10,927 nucleotides of DNA from Flavobacteriales bacterium. GTDB taxonomy: Bacteria > Bacteroidota > Bacteroidia > Flavobacteriales > Flavobacteriaceae. Shown here one piece after another: positions 1-8,843 of this stretch. The translations under genes and the position numbers were made by a program. The notes beneath the pieces were generated by a model that ran no database searches, was not told where the DNA came from, and worked only from the letters and a program-made list of their open reading frames with translations. Location of the stretch: positions 1 through 10,927 of the forward strand of contig JALSTJ010000132.1 in the NCBI GenBank assembly GCA_026983815.1, given 5' to 3'. Numbering within the stretch: position 1 is the stretch's first letter; every line of letters begins with the position of its first letter.

Positions 1-329
1 GTAATAACGGGTGATAACGAGATGATTGGAAAAATTAAATAAGCCGGTCCGTTTTTAATAGCACCGGTAAACAAAACCAATTGTCCACCGGCGCCTAATA
101 AACCAATCATCATGCCATAAAAAACAGATTTTTTATCATGTTCTACTTTCCAATTTACATTTTTCAATGTAAAGAAAGCAGGAACAAGCATCGTTATTGC
201 CCAAATCATAAAAATTAATGTGCCCGGAAATCCTGCTTTTTCAGGTATTTCCGTGAATGCTCCCCAAACACCCCAAAGAACCACCGTCAATAGAGCATAA
301 TATATCCACTTATTATTTTTCTGATTCAT
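1..329 (-). CDS. EamA/DMT-family membrane transporter, N-terminal part (runs off the window)
   Basis: The first 109 codons of a membrane protein are visible; the reading frame is still open at base 1, so the C-terminal part lies outside. Reading starts at the ATG at 329-327, 15 bases after the stop of the PKD-domain lipoprotein gene. Hydrophobic segments fall at about residues 9-27, 37-55, 69-90 and from 95 onward. The Trp-Gly-rich first helix (LWGVWGAF) and a segment reading TGAIKNGPAY followed by PIISLSPV resemble the first half of EamA-type drug/metabolite transporters, which usually have ten helices and about 300 residues. The family moves small metabolites across the inner membrane. As last visible gene of a sugar operon without a PTS or MFS permease, it may be the inner-membrane carrier for the imported sugar; that role is inference. 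A different small membrane permease family is possible. Confidence 0.78.
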   Translation of the reverse strand, partial: MNQKNNKWIYYALLTVVLWGVWGAFTEIPEKAGFPGTLIFMIWAITMLVPAFFTLKNVNWKVEHDKKSVFYGMMIGLLGAGGQLVLFTGAIKNGPAYLIFPIISLSPVI

Positions 330-344
330 CTTTGTAGCTTGAAA

Positions 345-1280
345 TTATTGCATATTTATTATTAATCCGTCTGCTGGTGGTGTATTGGGTGCAGGATTAT
401 CAGGCATTTTACCCGGTATCCAACCATTTTCATCCCAGTTGGGATCACTTGTCCAAGCAACAATTTTTATAATATCTACACCATTTAACGCAGGTATTAA
501 TGTTCGTGAAACAGCAAATTCTATTTTTATAGTCGTTCCTTGTGCTTGATAAGTTCCGTCAATTTGAGCTCCTTCGGTATTATTTTCATCATAAATCCAT
601 TTGGTATCCCAATCGGTCCCTGTAGGATCATATGTGGCAAAATCTAAAAAATAATCATCATTTCCCACTCTATTGGCAGAGAAACCATTCTCAATAAGAA
701 TTTCTCCACCTCCAAAATTCGGCCAAATACTGTATGGGAATCCGGTTGTTTGCGAAGGATCTACATCAATAAGCATATCAAATATTTGTCCATCTGTAGA
801 TGAAGGGGTATCCACTTCCAAGTAAAAATAAATATAATCACTATCATAATCATATTTAAAATGAGTAACTACGCCGTGTTCATATTGTGGATTGGGTATA
901 TAAGCATCATCAATCGATTGCCAGTCTGCAAATGAATTATCATTCAAATCAATATTTGAACTTTTGTCAATTCTAATTTTTGTAAAAACAGAATCTTTAT
1001 TATCTCCATCTGTTACTGTCAATGTTACATAATATATTCCTTTGGCAGTATAATCATGGCTTGGATTTTCTTCCGTTGAAGTAGTATTGTCTCCAAAGTC
1101 CCAGAGATAGGTTCCGTGCATGCTCGATTCGTTGTGAAATTGAACATGATAACTATTTGCTTCATAACTGAAAAGAACTTTTGCATCAGCTATTGATTCT
1201 ATACTTTCTGTGCGTTTACAAGATGTTAATATACTTGTAAAAACTGCAATTGTAATAATTAAAAAACTAAACTTTTTCAT
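345..1280 (-). CDS. PKD-domain lipoprotein with probable CBM9-like domain, candidate surface glycan-binding protein
   Basis: This 311-residue protein is probably anchored in the outer membrane next to the SusCD pair and may bind glycan there. Residues 1-20 form a lipoprotein signal ending in the lipobox LTSC, with Cys21 as lipidation site. Residues about 33-104 are a PKD-type Ig-like domain, shown by WDFGD at 60-64, the later PSHDY and the strand YYVTLTVTDGD. From about residue 110 a second region begins with FADWQSI (Trp120) and contains IDVDPSQTTG (171-180) and a Gly-rich stretch; this resembles CBM9/DOMON-like carbohydrate-binding sandwiches, but I judge that only from pattern. It holds the position of SusE/SusF-type proteins but lacks obvious similarity to them. 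An in-frame ATG at 1304 would overlap susD by 19 bases and add eight polar residues before the signal, so I chose the ATG at 1280, five bases after the susD stop. Confidence 0.8.
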   Translation of the reverse strand: MKKFSFLIITIAVFTSILTSCKRTESIESIADAKVLFSYEANSYHVQFHNESSMHGTYLWDFGDNTTSTEENPSHDYTAKGIYYVTLTVTDGDNKDSVFTKIRIDKSSNIDLNDNSFADWQSIDDAYIPNPQYEHGVVTHFKYDYDSDYIYFYLEVDTPSSTDGQIFDMLIDVDPSQTTGFPYSIWPNFGGGEILIENGFSANRVGNDDYFLDFATYDPTGTDWDTKWIYDENNTEGAQIDGTYQAQGTTIKIEFAVSRTLIPALNGVDIIKIVAWTSDPNWDENGWIPGKMPDNPAPNTPPADGLIINMQ

Positions 1281-1285
1281 AACAT

Positions 1286-2800
1286 TTATTGATTTTGAAC
1301 ACAAAGATTGTTGGTTAATATTTCATCTATTGGAATATAATATAATATTTTTGGCGAATTGTAATCTATAACTAAATTATCATATCCACTTGTAGGGGGA
1401 TTATCAAGGTCTATATCGCTAACACTTAAACCCGGAATATGGTATCCCCAATATTTTCTTTCGATATTTTTATGATTTCTAATCAAATCAAATAACCTAT
1501 GACCTTCGAAAGCCAATTCCATTCTTCTTTCCGTAAGAACAACATCCAGCAATGTTTGTCCCGGCGGTACAGAAGTTATGAGGTCATTACTCAATCCTCT
1601 GTTGCTTCTAATCATATTTACATCAGCCAGAGCTTCACTATCATGTCCACCTTGTTTTGCATAGGCTTCGGCTCTGTTAAGGTAAACTTCCGCCAATCTT
1701 AACATTACCGGTGAACTTAAATTCGGATCTCCATCTTGATAGCTGAATTTTTTTATATAATAAACTTCAATTCCATTTTTTAGATCAACATCTCCGTTAC
1801 CATCAAGTTTAGGTTCAATCAAACTTTTTCTAACATCATTTGGTGATAGTAAATCCAGATATGGAGGTGATGCAAATTCCTCGCCCCAACCGGAGTTTCC
1901 ATCGCTATAAATCATTGAAGCAATCGAACCGAATTTTCCTCTATTATCGGCAGTAGTAAAGGCAATAGCCCAAATGGTCTCATCGCTATCCAACGTATGC
2001 GTATAATAGGTAGGGAAATTAGCAGATGTTTCCAAACTATACTTACCGGAATTAATCACTTTATTTGCATATAAAATAGTATTGGCATAATCATCTTTAT
2101 ACAGATAAACACGAGAAAGTAAAGCCCAAGCTGCTTCTTTTGAAGCGTATTCACGTCCTCTATCCATATTCATATTTTGTGCGGCATTTTGCAAGTCGGA
2201 GATGATTTGATTATAAGTTTCTTCAACAGTACTTCTTGCTTTATTTGCAGGTTCTGTTGTTGAGAGTCTAAGTACGACACCTAAATTGGTATTTGGATCT
2301 CCTACATTGTATTGATAAGAATAAAATTTAACCAAATTAAAAGTAACAAAAGCTCTTAAAAAATAATTTTCTCCCAATAATTGCTTATCCATATCGGATA
2401 GATTATTTTTTTCTTCCAAACTTTTTATTACGGTATTTGCTCCACTGATAATTTTATAGGATACATACCAGAAATATCTCGAATTCGATTGACTGGGTGA
2501 ATGTGTATAAGTAAAGCTATAATATAACGGATCTTCTGTTACCTGTCCACAAACTATATCATCAGCTGCAAAATCGGACATTTGAAAATATTGTCTTAAA
2601 TAGTTATTATTATCATCAACAATTCCGTTAAATTCAATACCATCTTTAAACAAAGAATAGTTACCGTCTGTAATTAATTTCATTCCGTCCGGATTTTGTT
2701 CAAGAATATCAGTAGTAAGACTATCCGACGGTGAAAAATCCATTTTGACACATGATGTTATGGTGCCTATGATTATTATTAAATAAATTAATTTTTTCAT
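1286..2800 (-). CDS. susD: SusD/RagB-family outer-membrane nutrient-binding lipoprotein
   Basis: This 504-residue lipoprotein forms the lid over the SusC pore and helps capture glycan at the cell surface. The signal peptide ends in ITSC, giving lipidated Cys17. The N-terminal SusD domain and TPR-like helices are visible: ENYFLRAFVTFNLVKFY at about 144-160, a segment STVEETYNQIISDL at 190-203, and ASKEAAWALLSRVYLYKDDY at 219-238. The C-terminal SusD domain is equally typical, with MLRLAEVYLNRAEAYA at 366-381 and LTERRMELAFEGHRLFDLIR at 422-441. Its length is normal for the family and it looks intact. It lies 14 bases downstream of susC, the standard order. SusD proteins diverge quickly, so the ligand cannot be read from the sequence; the linked enzymes suggest a galactosamine-containing or related glycan. 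Confidence 0.96.
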   Translation of the reverse strand: MKKLIYLIIIIGTITSCVKMDFSPSDSLTTDILEQNPDGMKLITDGNYSLFKDGIEFNGIVDDNNNYLRQYFQMSDFAADDIVCGQVTEDPLYYSFTYTHSPSQSNSRYFWYVSYKIISGANTVIKSLEEKNNLSDMDKQLLGENYFLRAFVTFNLVKFYSYQYNVGDPNTNLGVVLRLSTTEPANKARSTVEETYNQIISDLQNAAQNMNMDRGREYASKEAAWALLSRVYLYKDDYANTILYANKVINSGKYSLETSANFPTYYTHTLDSDETIWAIAFTTADNRGKFGSIASMIYSDGNSGWGEEFASPPYLDLLSPNDVRKSLIEPKLDGNGDVDLKNGIEVYYIKKFSYQDGDPNLSSPVMLRLAEVYLNRAEAYAKQGGHDSEALADVNMIRSNRGLSNDLITSVPPGQTLLDVVLTERRMELAFEGHRLFDLIRNHKNIERKYWGYHIPGLSVSDIDLDNPPTSGYDNLVIDYNSPKILYYIPIDEILTNNLCVQNQ

Positions 2801-2814
2801 GATTTTTCTATTTT

Positions 2815-5790
2815 TTAAAATTTAACATTTAGATTGAATAAAAATTGCTTGTTATTGGGATATTTGAAGTCAGATACTCCGGGCATTTCCCAATCATTTC
2901 TGTTGATATTTACCTCAGGATCTTGCCCCCAATAATTTGTATAAGTAAATAAATTATTTGCTGAAACCCCTACTGTTAATTCTTTGAGTTTTAAGAATGA
3001 TAACCATTGGGTAGGTAAATTATATTGCAAACTTACGGTTCGGAGTTTTATAAAATTTCCTTTTTCTAAAAATCTAGACGAAGGTTCTTTTGATAAGGCA
3101 TTGTTTTGCATACTTGGATGTGTAGCATCATCACCCGGTTTTTCCCAACGAGACCAGTCGGGTTTCATTTTCATATTATTGTAATAAGGTTCATGTCCAT
3201 CATTATCCATAAATGTTCTAGTAAAATTATAGATATCATTTCCGAATTGATAAGTAAGATTTGCATAAAATGTAAATCTTTTAAATTGTAGATTTGAAGT
3301 AAATCCACCGGTAAAATCAGGTAAGGCATGTCCAACTTTTTGATAAGTTGCTTCGTTGTAATCTGTCGTCGATGTTCTACCGGTTACGTTTCCTTGATTA
3401 TCATAAGTTACTTTTTCCCATAATGGACCGCCTGTATTTTTATCAACTCCTAACCATTTTGGCAAATAAAATGTATAAAGTTCGTCGCCATTTTCATAGA
3501 TTTGAGTAATTCCGTTGATAGTTATTTGAAAGGGTGTATCAATACCGGTTAAAGTATTGCTATTTTTAGAAAAGTTAAATCCTGTTGTCCATTTAACATT
3601 TTTGGTATTAATATTTTTTGTAAACAGGCTTATTTCTATACCTTTATTTATAATTTCTCCGTTATTTTCATATCGATATTCAAAACCTTGAGATAGCGGT
3701 TGAGGAATTCTAAGAATTAAATCTTTGGTGGTGTTTTTATAAACATCAACCGATAAATTAATTCGTTTGAATAAACCAAAATCGACACCAAAATTTAATT
3801 GATGTTTTTTCTCCCAAGTCAGATTAAGATTTTCTACTTGTGAAGGTGTTGCGGCTGTATGTCCGTTGTAATGTGAGCTTAAATCGAACAATCCCAAAAA
3901 TTGGTGTTCACCTATATTGGGATCTCCGGTAATACCAAAACTGGTTCTCACTTTAAACAAATCAATCCACTTGATATTTTTCATAAAAGATTCTTTATTG
4001 ATTTTCCACGAAGCTGATATGCCCGGAAAGTAGGCAATTCTATGTGTTTTTGGAAAATTTGATGCTCTATCTATCCTATATGAAGCGGTAAGATAGTATT
4101 TTCCATCATAATTATAATTTACTTGGGACAAAACCGATTCAACTGCTCCTTGTCCATCTGATCCCCTTACTTTGGTAACAGTTGAAATAGCAGATGGTGC
4201 TTCCAATCCAATTGGTATTCCGGTTCCTTCAATACTGGAAGTTTCCCAGTAGTTTCTTGATAATTCGTATCCAACCAATCCGGAAAATGAATGTTTATCA
4301 AAATTTTTGTTTACGCTCAAAATATTTGTAGTGATTCCTTCATATCCGGTATTTTTTTCTTCATTCAAAAACCCTTTATTATAATATGTACCTGCGGCAA
4401 GTGCAGAAACAAAATTATGTCCTTTATCGGTGTACATACTTATTCTATTAGTTGTTTTGAAGCTAAGCCAATTGGTGAGTTTTACATTGAAATTCAAATC
4501 GTATGATACCCCGAAGCCATTATATCTATGGGAAGAGTTTTTTTGATCATGAAACGGATTAATATGATCTCTTGATATCCAATCTTGTGTATTTCCATCA
4601 ACAAAACGGGGTGAGCCGTCGGAATTAAAAGGATTATCCCAGGGTACACCCAGATAGGCGTATAACATGTCCATATAGTCATAGGAGTTTCCTTTGGAAG
4701 TTCCGACACTAATATTATTATTCATTTTTATCCGATTATTAAATCTGTATTCCGTATTTGTTCTAAATTTTACGGAGTTGAAATCAGTGCCCATAAAAGT
4801 TCCTTGATCTTGTGTATATGATCCACTAATATAATAGGTCAATTTTTTTCTATTTCCTTGTGCAGATAAATACGTTTTGTTATAAAAAGCGGGTTTGAAG
4901 GCATTATGAACCCAATCGAAATTTCTTTTACTCAATTCGCGTGGATAATCTTGAAAAAAACGAATTTTGTCAATTTCGTGAAGATTTGGATCTCTATATA
5001 ATTCGGCACTCCAATTATAAAACTCGGTTCCGTTCATCATTTCAATGTTTCCGTGGTCGGCATATTTATACCCTATGTTATTTTTGAACTCAAATTGAGT
5101 TTTTCCCGATTTTCCTGACTTGGTTTTAATAATAATTACTCCATTATTGGCTCTTGAACCATACATTGCAGTTGCACCTGCATCTTTTAATACGGTAATT
5201 GAAGCAATATCATCCGGATCAAAAGAACCTCCGATAATACCATCAACCACATATAAAGGTTCCGCATCAGTACTGCTAATACTGGAAATACCACGTATTC
5301 TTACTTGTGCACCCGAACCCGGTTCTCCACTGTTTTGAATTACTTGAACACCAGCTACTTTTCCTTGTAGCAAACTTCCAACATCATCTGCCGGAGCATC
5401 GTTTAATTTATGTTCATCTAATGAAACAACTGCACTTGAAATATCACTTCGTTTTACAGAACTATAACCAACTAAAACGACTTTGTCTATGGATTGTGCC
5501 GTAGGTTTCATTTTTAGTTTTAAATTTTTTGGCACAACATCAATGAAAACTTCCTGGGTTTTGTACCCAAGATAACTAAAAACAATAGTTTGTCCTTGTT
5601 TTACATCATTCATTTCAAATCTACCGTCAAAATCCGTTACGGTTCCTTTATTATTGTCTTTTAAAAGGACATTAACTCCCGGCAATGGTGAATTATCTTC
5701 ATCAAAGACAATCCCCTTTACTTGTGCTTTTATACTATTTACCAATAGCAAAAGCAAAATTGTCAACAAAAATTTTATTTGATTTTTCAT
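2815..5790 (-). CDS. susC: SusC/RagA-family TonB-dependent outer-membrane transporter
   Basis: This 991-residue beta-barrel transporter imports oligosaccharides across the outer membrane using TonB energy, in complex with the SusD protein encoded next. Residues 1-22 are a signal peptide (cleavage after IKA, before Gln23). Residues about 23-97 form the carboxypeptidase-regulatory-like domain typical of SusC (GTVTDFDGRF at 49-58, FSYLGYKTQEV at 71-81). The plug follows at about 112-225, with the family hallmarks LQGKVAGVQV (141-150), RIRGISS (164-170), LYVVDGI (179-185) and LKDAGATAMYGSRANNGV (201-218). The rest is barrel, ending in an aromatic C-terminal Phe expected for outer-membrane insertion. 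There is no separate N-terminal STN signalling domain, which fits the absence of an anti-sigma partner. It starts 19 bases after the aldolase gene, without a recognisable promoter or terminator in the gap. Confidence 0.97.
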   Translation of the reverse strand: MKNQIKFLLTILLLLLVNSIKAQVKGIVFDEDNSPLPGVNVLLKDNNKGTVTDFDGRFEMNDVKQGQTIVFSYLGYKTQEVFIDVVPKNLKLKMKPTAQSIDKVVLVGYSSVKRSDISSAVVSLDEHKLNDAPADDVGSLLQGKVAGVQVIQNSGEPGSGAQVRIRGISSISSTDAEPLYVVDGIIGGSFDPDDIASITVLKDAGATAMYGSRANNGVIIIKTKSGKSGKTQFEFKNNIGYKYADHGNIEMMNGTEFYNWSAELYRDPNLHEIDKIRFFQDYPRELSKRNFDWVHNAFKPAFYNKTYLSAQGNRKKLTYYISGSYTQDQGTFMGTDFNSVKFRTNTEYRFNNRIKMNNNISVGTSKGNSYDYMDMLYAYLGVPWDNPFNSDGSPRFVDGNTQDWISRDHINPFHDQKNSSHRYNGFGVSYDLNFNVKLTNWLSFKTTNRISMYTDKGHNFVSALAAGTYYNKGFLNEEKNTGYEGITTNILSVNKNFDKHSFSGLVGYELSRNYWETSSIEGTGIPIGLEAPSAISTVTKVRGSDGQGAVESVLSQVNYNYDGKYYLTASYRIDRASNFPKTHRIAYFPGISASWKINKESFMKNIKWIDLFKVRTSFGITGDPNIGEHQFLGLFDLSSHYNGHTAATPSQVENLNLTWEKKHQLNFGVDFGLFKRINLSVDVYKNTTKDLILRIPQPLSQGFEYRYENNGEIINKGIEISLFTKNINTKNVKWTTGFNFSKNSNTLTGIDTPFQITINGITQIYENGDELYTFYLPKWLGVDKNTGGPLWEKVTYDNQGNVTGRTSTTDYNEATYQKVGHALPDFTGGFTSNLQFKRFTFYANLTYQFGNDIYNFTRTFMDNDGHEPYYNNMKMKPDWSRWEKPGDDATHPSMQNNALSKEPSSRFLEKGNFIKLRTVSLQYNLPTQWLSFLKLKELTVGVSANNLFTYTNYWGQDPEVNINRNDWEMPGVSDFKYPNNKQFLFNLNVKF

Positions 5791-5809
5791 AGTAAATATA
5801 ATTTAATGT

Positions 5810-6628
5810 TTAATTATTGATTGTTAATATTTTTTTTGAAATTAGATTTGTTATTGCATCAATTGATGGCGGAAATGTTTTTCTTAAATCAATTTCATCT
5901 GATTTGTTCAATTCCTGTTTTATGGTTTTGGTAAAAATATTTTTGATTTCCGTGGCAACATTAATTTTGTTTATGCCGTTTGCGACTGCCATTTTCAAAT
6001 CTGCGTCCGGTATTCCGGAGCCACCATGTAAAACCAATGGTATTTTTACTGCTTTTTTTATTTCTTTCAGTCTTTCAAAGTTTAGTTTAGGTGTTCCTTT
6101 ATAAAAGCCGTGAACTGTTCCTATTGCAACTGCTAGTGAATTAATGCCGGTTTCTTTAACAAATTTTATCGCATCATTTACTTCTGTATATCCTTTTTTG
6201 TTTGTGTTTTGTCCCAGTTTTGGAATATATCCTAATTCGGCTTCAACATTTGCATTGTAATGTTCGGCATATTCAACAACTTGTCGGGTATTTTTTATAT
6301 TTTCGCTCAAAGGAAGTTCGCTTCCGTCATACATTACCGAATCAAATCCCGCATCCAAACATCTTTTTGCCAATTGTACACTTGCTCCGTGGTCCAGATG
6401 TAACCAACCTTCTACTTGATAATACTTTAGTGCTGTCCTTGCCATATTAACTGCGATTTCCAAACCCATATAATCAATTGAACTTTGGGTTAATTGAAGT
6501 ATGATACTACTTTTTGTTTGTTTAGCCGCTAATAATACACCTTTGAGTGTTTCAAAGTTGTAAAAATTGGTCGCTAATATTGCTTTGTTCTCTTTATTCA
6601 ACTGCGAGAATTTTTCAATCATCGTCAT
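5810..6628 (-). CDS. Class II (zinc) ketose-bisphosphate aldolase, probable tagatose-1,6-bisphosphate aldolase
   Basis: The enzyme should cleave a ketohexose-1,6-bisphosphate into dihydroxyacetone phosphate and glyceraldehyde-3-phosphate in the cytoplasm. At 272 residues it is slightly shorter than E. coli KbaY/GatY. Class II residues are in place: catalytic Asp79 and zinc ligand His80 in LHLDHG, Glu131 in VEAELG, zinc ligand His173 in AIGTVHG, zinc ligand His201 in LVLHGGSG, and the phosphate loop INVATEI. The spacing of the second and third zinc histidines (28 residues) matches my recollection of KbaY. HGGSG is more like fructose-bisphosphate aldolases than the E. coli KbaY loop, so specificity (tagatose versus fructose bisphosphate) is not decided by sequence; the GatZ and AgaS neighbours favour tagatose. 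The start overlaps the kinase stop as ATGA; a second ATG two codons on (6622) is possible. Confidence 0.9.
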   Translation of the reverse strand: MTMIEKFSQLNKENKAILATNFYNFETLKGVLLAAKQTKSSIILQLTQSSIDYMGLEIAVNMARTALKYYQVEGWLHLDHGASVQLAKRCLDAGFDSVMYDGSELPLSENIKNTRQVVEYAEHYNANVEAELGYIPKLGQNTNKKGYTEVNDAIKFVKETGINSLAVAIGTVHGFYKGTPKLNFERLKEIKKAVKIPLVLHGGSGIPDADLKMAVANGINKINVATEIKNIFTKTIKQELNKSDEIDLRKTFPPSIDAITNLISKKILTINN

Positions 6629-7581
6629 AATTGTCTATTTAAAAGTTCATTTCTCAATAATGATATTTTTTCAATATCCTTAAAAGCTCCTGTTCCACCT
6701 TCGCCTTGTGTATTTATTGCTCCTGCTATGGTTCCTTCCAACACACAAGTTTCCAGGTCATTTTTATTGATATATTCTTTAAGAAAACCAGCGTTAAAAC
6801 TATCACCTGCTCCAATTGCATCTACAATGTTCTCCATTATGAACGCCGGTTGATAAAATTGTTTTTCAGGTGCAAAAGCATGTACTCCATTTACAGAATC
6901 TTTTACAATTACAATGTTTGCATATTTTTTTACGGATTGGTATGCTTTGTCAATCGTTTCTTTTTTTGTGATTCTTAAAAATTCTTCTTTATTAGGTAAG
7001 AAAACATCTACGTAAGGCAATAATTCTTTTGTAGAAATATTCCATTTTTCGTCAGGATCCCATTGCGTATCCAATGAAGTGGTCAATCCTAAATTCTTGG
7101 CTCTTTTGAATAGAGTTGTTATTCCTTTTAGCAATGATTTTTGCATAAAAATTGAACTAACATGTAAATGTTTTGCTTGCATCAAAACTTCATCGCTGAT
7201 ATCTTCTTGCTTCATTACGGACATTGCTCCCGGAAATGTAACCATAGCTCTGTCATTTCCGTAACTCATAGCTATAGTTGCTCCTGTTTTGTCTTCATCC
7301 GATATGATAATGTTTTCCGTACTTACATTAGATTTTTTTAATGATTTTAGAACAATTTCGGCAAAAACATCATTTCCCAACATACCGAAAAATGATACAT
7401 TGGCACCCAAGATGCTCAAATTGTTAGCTAAAATTGCAGAACTGCTTCCTAATGTTAAAACCATATCTTCCGAAAATATTTCTTTGCCTATTTCAATTGG
7501 TTTGTTTACATTATATAAGATAAGATCAACATTGAGTTCTCCTACAACCAATACATCATATTTATTGTGTTGTTTCATCAT
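6625..7581 (-). CDS. PfkB/ribokinase-family sugar kinase, probable tagatose-6-phosphate kinase
   Basis: This 318-residue cytoplasmic ATP-dependent kinase has the PfkB fold signals. The second family signature is clear: DAIGAGDSFNAGFL at 254-267, with Asp260 as catalytic base and the anion-hole glycines just before it. NKEE at 197-200 fits the NxxE magnesium motif. The N-terminal substrate region reads LGSSSAILANNLSILG (44-59) where many relatives have GG..N, and signature 2 has Ala255 at a position usually Pro, Ser, Thr or Val. Between an AgaS isomerase and a bisphosphate aldolase the expected reaction is tagatose-6-phosphate to tagatose-1,6-bisphosphate. Alternatives are a fructose-6-phosphate kinase or a kinase acting on the free sugar, since no other sugar kinase is in the window. 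The start overlaps the GatZ-type stop by four bases (ATGA); the next codon is also ATG. Confidence 0.88.
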   Translation of the reverse strand: MMKQHNKYDVLVVGELNVDLILYNVNKPIEIGKEIFSEDMVLTLGSSSAILANNLSILGANVSFFGMLGNDVFAEIVLKSLKKSNVSTENIIISDEDKTGATIAMSYGNDRAMVTFPGAMSVMKQEDISDEVLMQAKHLHVSSIFMQKSLLKGITTLFKRAKNLGLTTSLDTQWDPDEKWNISTKELLPYVDVFLPNKEEFLRITKKETIDKAYQSVKKYANIVIVKDSVNGVHAFAPEKQFYQPAFIMENIVDAIGAGDSFNAGFLKEYINKNDLETCVLEGTIAGAINTQGEGGTGAFKDIEKISLLRNELLNRQL

Positions 7582-8843
7582 AGTTTATCGTTTAAATTTA
7601 CCAAATTAAAGCTGTAAAAATATTTGTCCATTGCTTGTTCAATTTTTGATAAAACAATGAATTCTGCATCATATCCGTTTCTATTGATATTTTCATATAA
7701 AATTTTTCTAGCCACAATAACTTCCGGATTTTGCCATATATATCTACAACCGGTTTTTATTAACCATTCTTGTCTTTGCGGAGTGTTCTTATAAAAATCT
7801 TTTGGATTTTCATCAGGTGATAACCACTTTTGCCATCTATTGGATTGGATTACATGATTCCAAAGTATCTTTTTGATATTCGATTTTTTTACTATTAAAT
7901 TTTTATTATAAAGCTCCTCTTCAATTTGAGCAAGTTCCATCAATCCTTCATACTCTTTTTCGGTAAATTCAGGTCCTACGTTTGCTCCACCCATTCCGGA
8001 TAGAGGATAATCCTCGGGGTTATCAACATTGTCGGAGTAATGCCCTTTGATAACACTTCCATAATTTCTACAAATTGCCGTTACTTCTTTTGCCACTTCT
8101 TTATCAAACAAAGTTGTATGCAAATCCGTTCCGACTTTTGCAACTACCAATGCAGGAAAAACATAATCGATTTTGTGTTTTATCAATCCTTCTTTTAAAA
8201 GTTTCAGAAATTTTTCAAAAACTTGATAATTAGCCAAACCGCCATGCACTTCTTCTGTTCCTACTTCGTATGATATGGGTGGATAATTGTGTTTTTTTCT
8301 AAAATTTTCCGCATGTACGATTAATTCAATTGTTCTTTCGGCAACTACTTCAATATCAATTATTTCTCCTTTTTTTAATGTAATATCAATCGTAGGATCA
8401 ACGTGTAACAAATCATAGCCAGCGACTATTGATGCTTCAAATGATTTTTTTACACTATCCATCGCTTCTTTGTAGGACAAATTTTGTTGCCGATGTTTGT
8501 CTTTCAACCAAGGACCGCCATGATCAACAGCTATCATTATTGGTCCTGTATAATTGATAGCTGTTGCTTCTTGACGAATAATTTTGACAAACTCTTCTTG
8601 GTTAAAATTGGTATATCCTCCATCAATATCAACTTGGTTTAATGTGGCGGCAAATTTTATAGGTGCATTACATCGCTTGGCACTTCGCAAGGATGCTTTT
8701 ATTACGGATATGGAATTAGGACACGCTGCAAAAATAGTTCGTGGTTTATCACCATTTTTTTGTAGCTCATCAATTCTTTGTAGAATATAATCTACAAGTC
8801 CGATATTCAGTTCTTTTATTTTATTTCTAATTTCTTTATTCAT
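7578..8843 (-). CDS. GatZ/KbaZ-family protein (tagatose-bisphosphate aldolase non-catalytic subunit or tagatose-6-phosphate 4-epimerase)
   Basis: At 421 residues this has the usual length of GatZ/KbaZ. Conserved blocks recognised against E. coli GatZ are CPNS (41-44), NQVDIDGGYT (69-78), VDHGGPW (106-112), LLHVDPTID (145-153), VAER (167-170), EVGTEEVHGG (193-202) and LAQIEEEL (304-311). In enterobacteria the family is needed for full activity and stability of the class II tagatose-bisphosphate aldolase GatY/KbaY, which fits the aldolase gene two positions downstream. From memory, some members are reported to epimerise tagatose-6-phosphate to fructose-6-phosphate at C4, so an enzymatic role is possible. 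The conserved His, Asp and Glu residues in the blocks above would allow a metal-dependent active site; that is inference. Its start overlaps the AgaS-type stop by one base (TAATG). The sequence is clearly diverged from the E. coli proteins. Confidence 0.88.
   Translation of the reverse strand: MNKEIRNKIKELNIGLVDYILQRIDELQKNGDKPRTIFAACPNSISVIKASLRSAKRCNAPIKFAATLNQVDIDGGYTNFNQEEFVKIIRQEATAINYTGPIMIAVDHGGPWLKDKHRQQNLSYKEAMDSVKKSFEASIVAGYDLLHVDPTIDITLKKGEIIDIEVVAERTIELIVHAENFRKKHNYPPISYEVGTEEVHGGLANYQVFEKFLKLLKEGLIKHKIDYVFPALVVAKVGTDLHTTLFDKEVAKEVTAICRNYGSVIKGHYSDNVDNPEDYPLSGMGGANVGPEFTEKEYEGLMELAQIEEELYNKNLIVKKSNIKKILWNHVIQSNRWQKWLSPDENPKDFYKNTPQRQEWLIKTGCRYIWQNPEVIVARKILYENINRNGYDAEFIVLSKIEQAMDKYFYSFNLVNLNDKL

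Noticed and set aside
5791..5809. Possible second promoter between aldolase and susC
   Set aside because: The 19-base gap is AT-rich but contains no TAnnTTTG element.
5817..6104. A 95-codon plus-strand frame opposite the aldolase gene
   Set aside because: It is the complement of a conserved aldolase C-terminus; no homology or start signal supports it.
7289..7609. A 106-codon plus-strand frame opposite the PfkB kinase gene
   Set aside because: It is antisense to a gene with clear family motifs, has low-complexity Leu/Ser/Ile content and no promoter or ribosome binding site.
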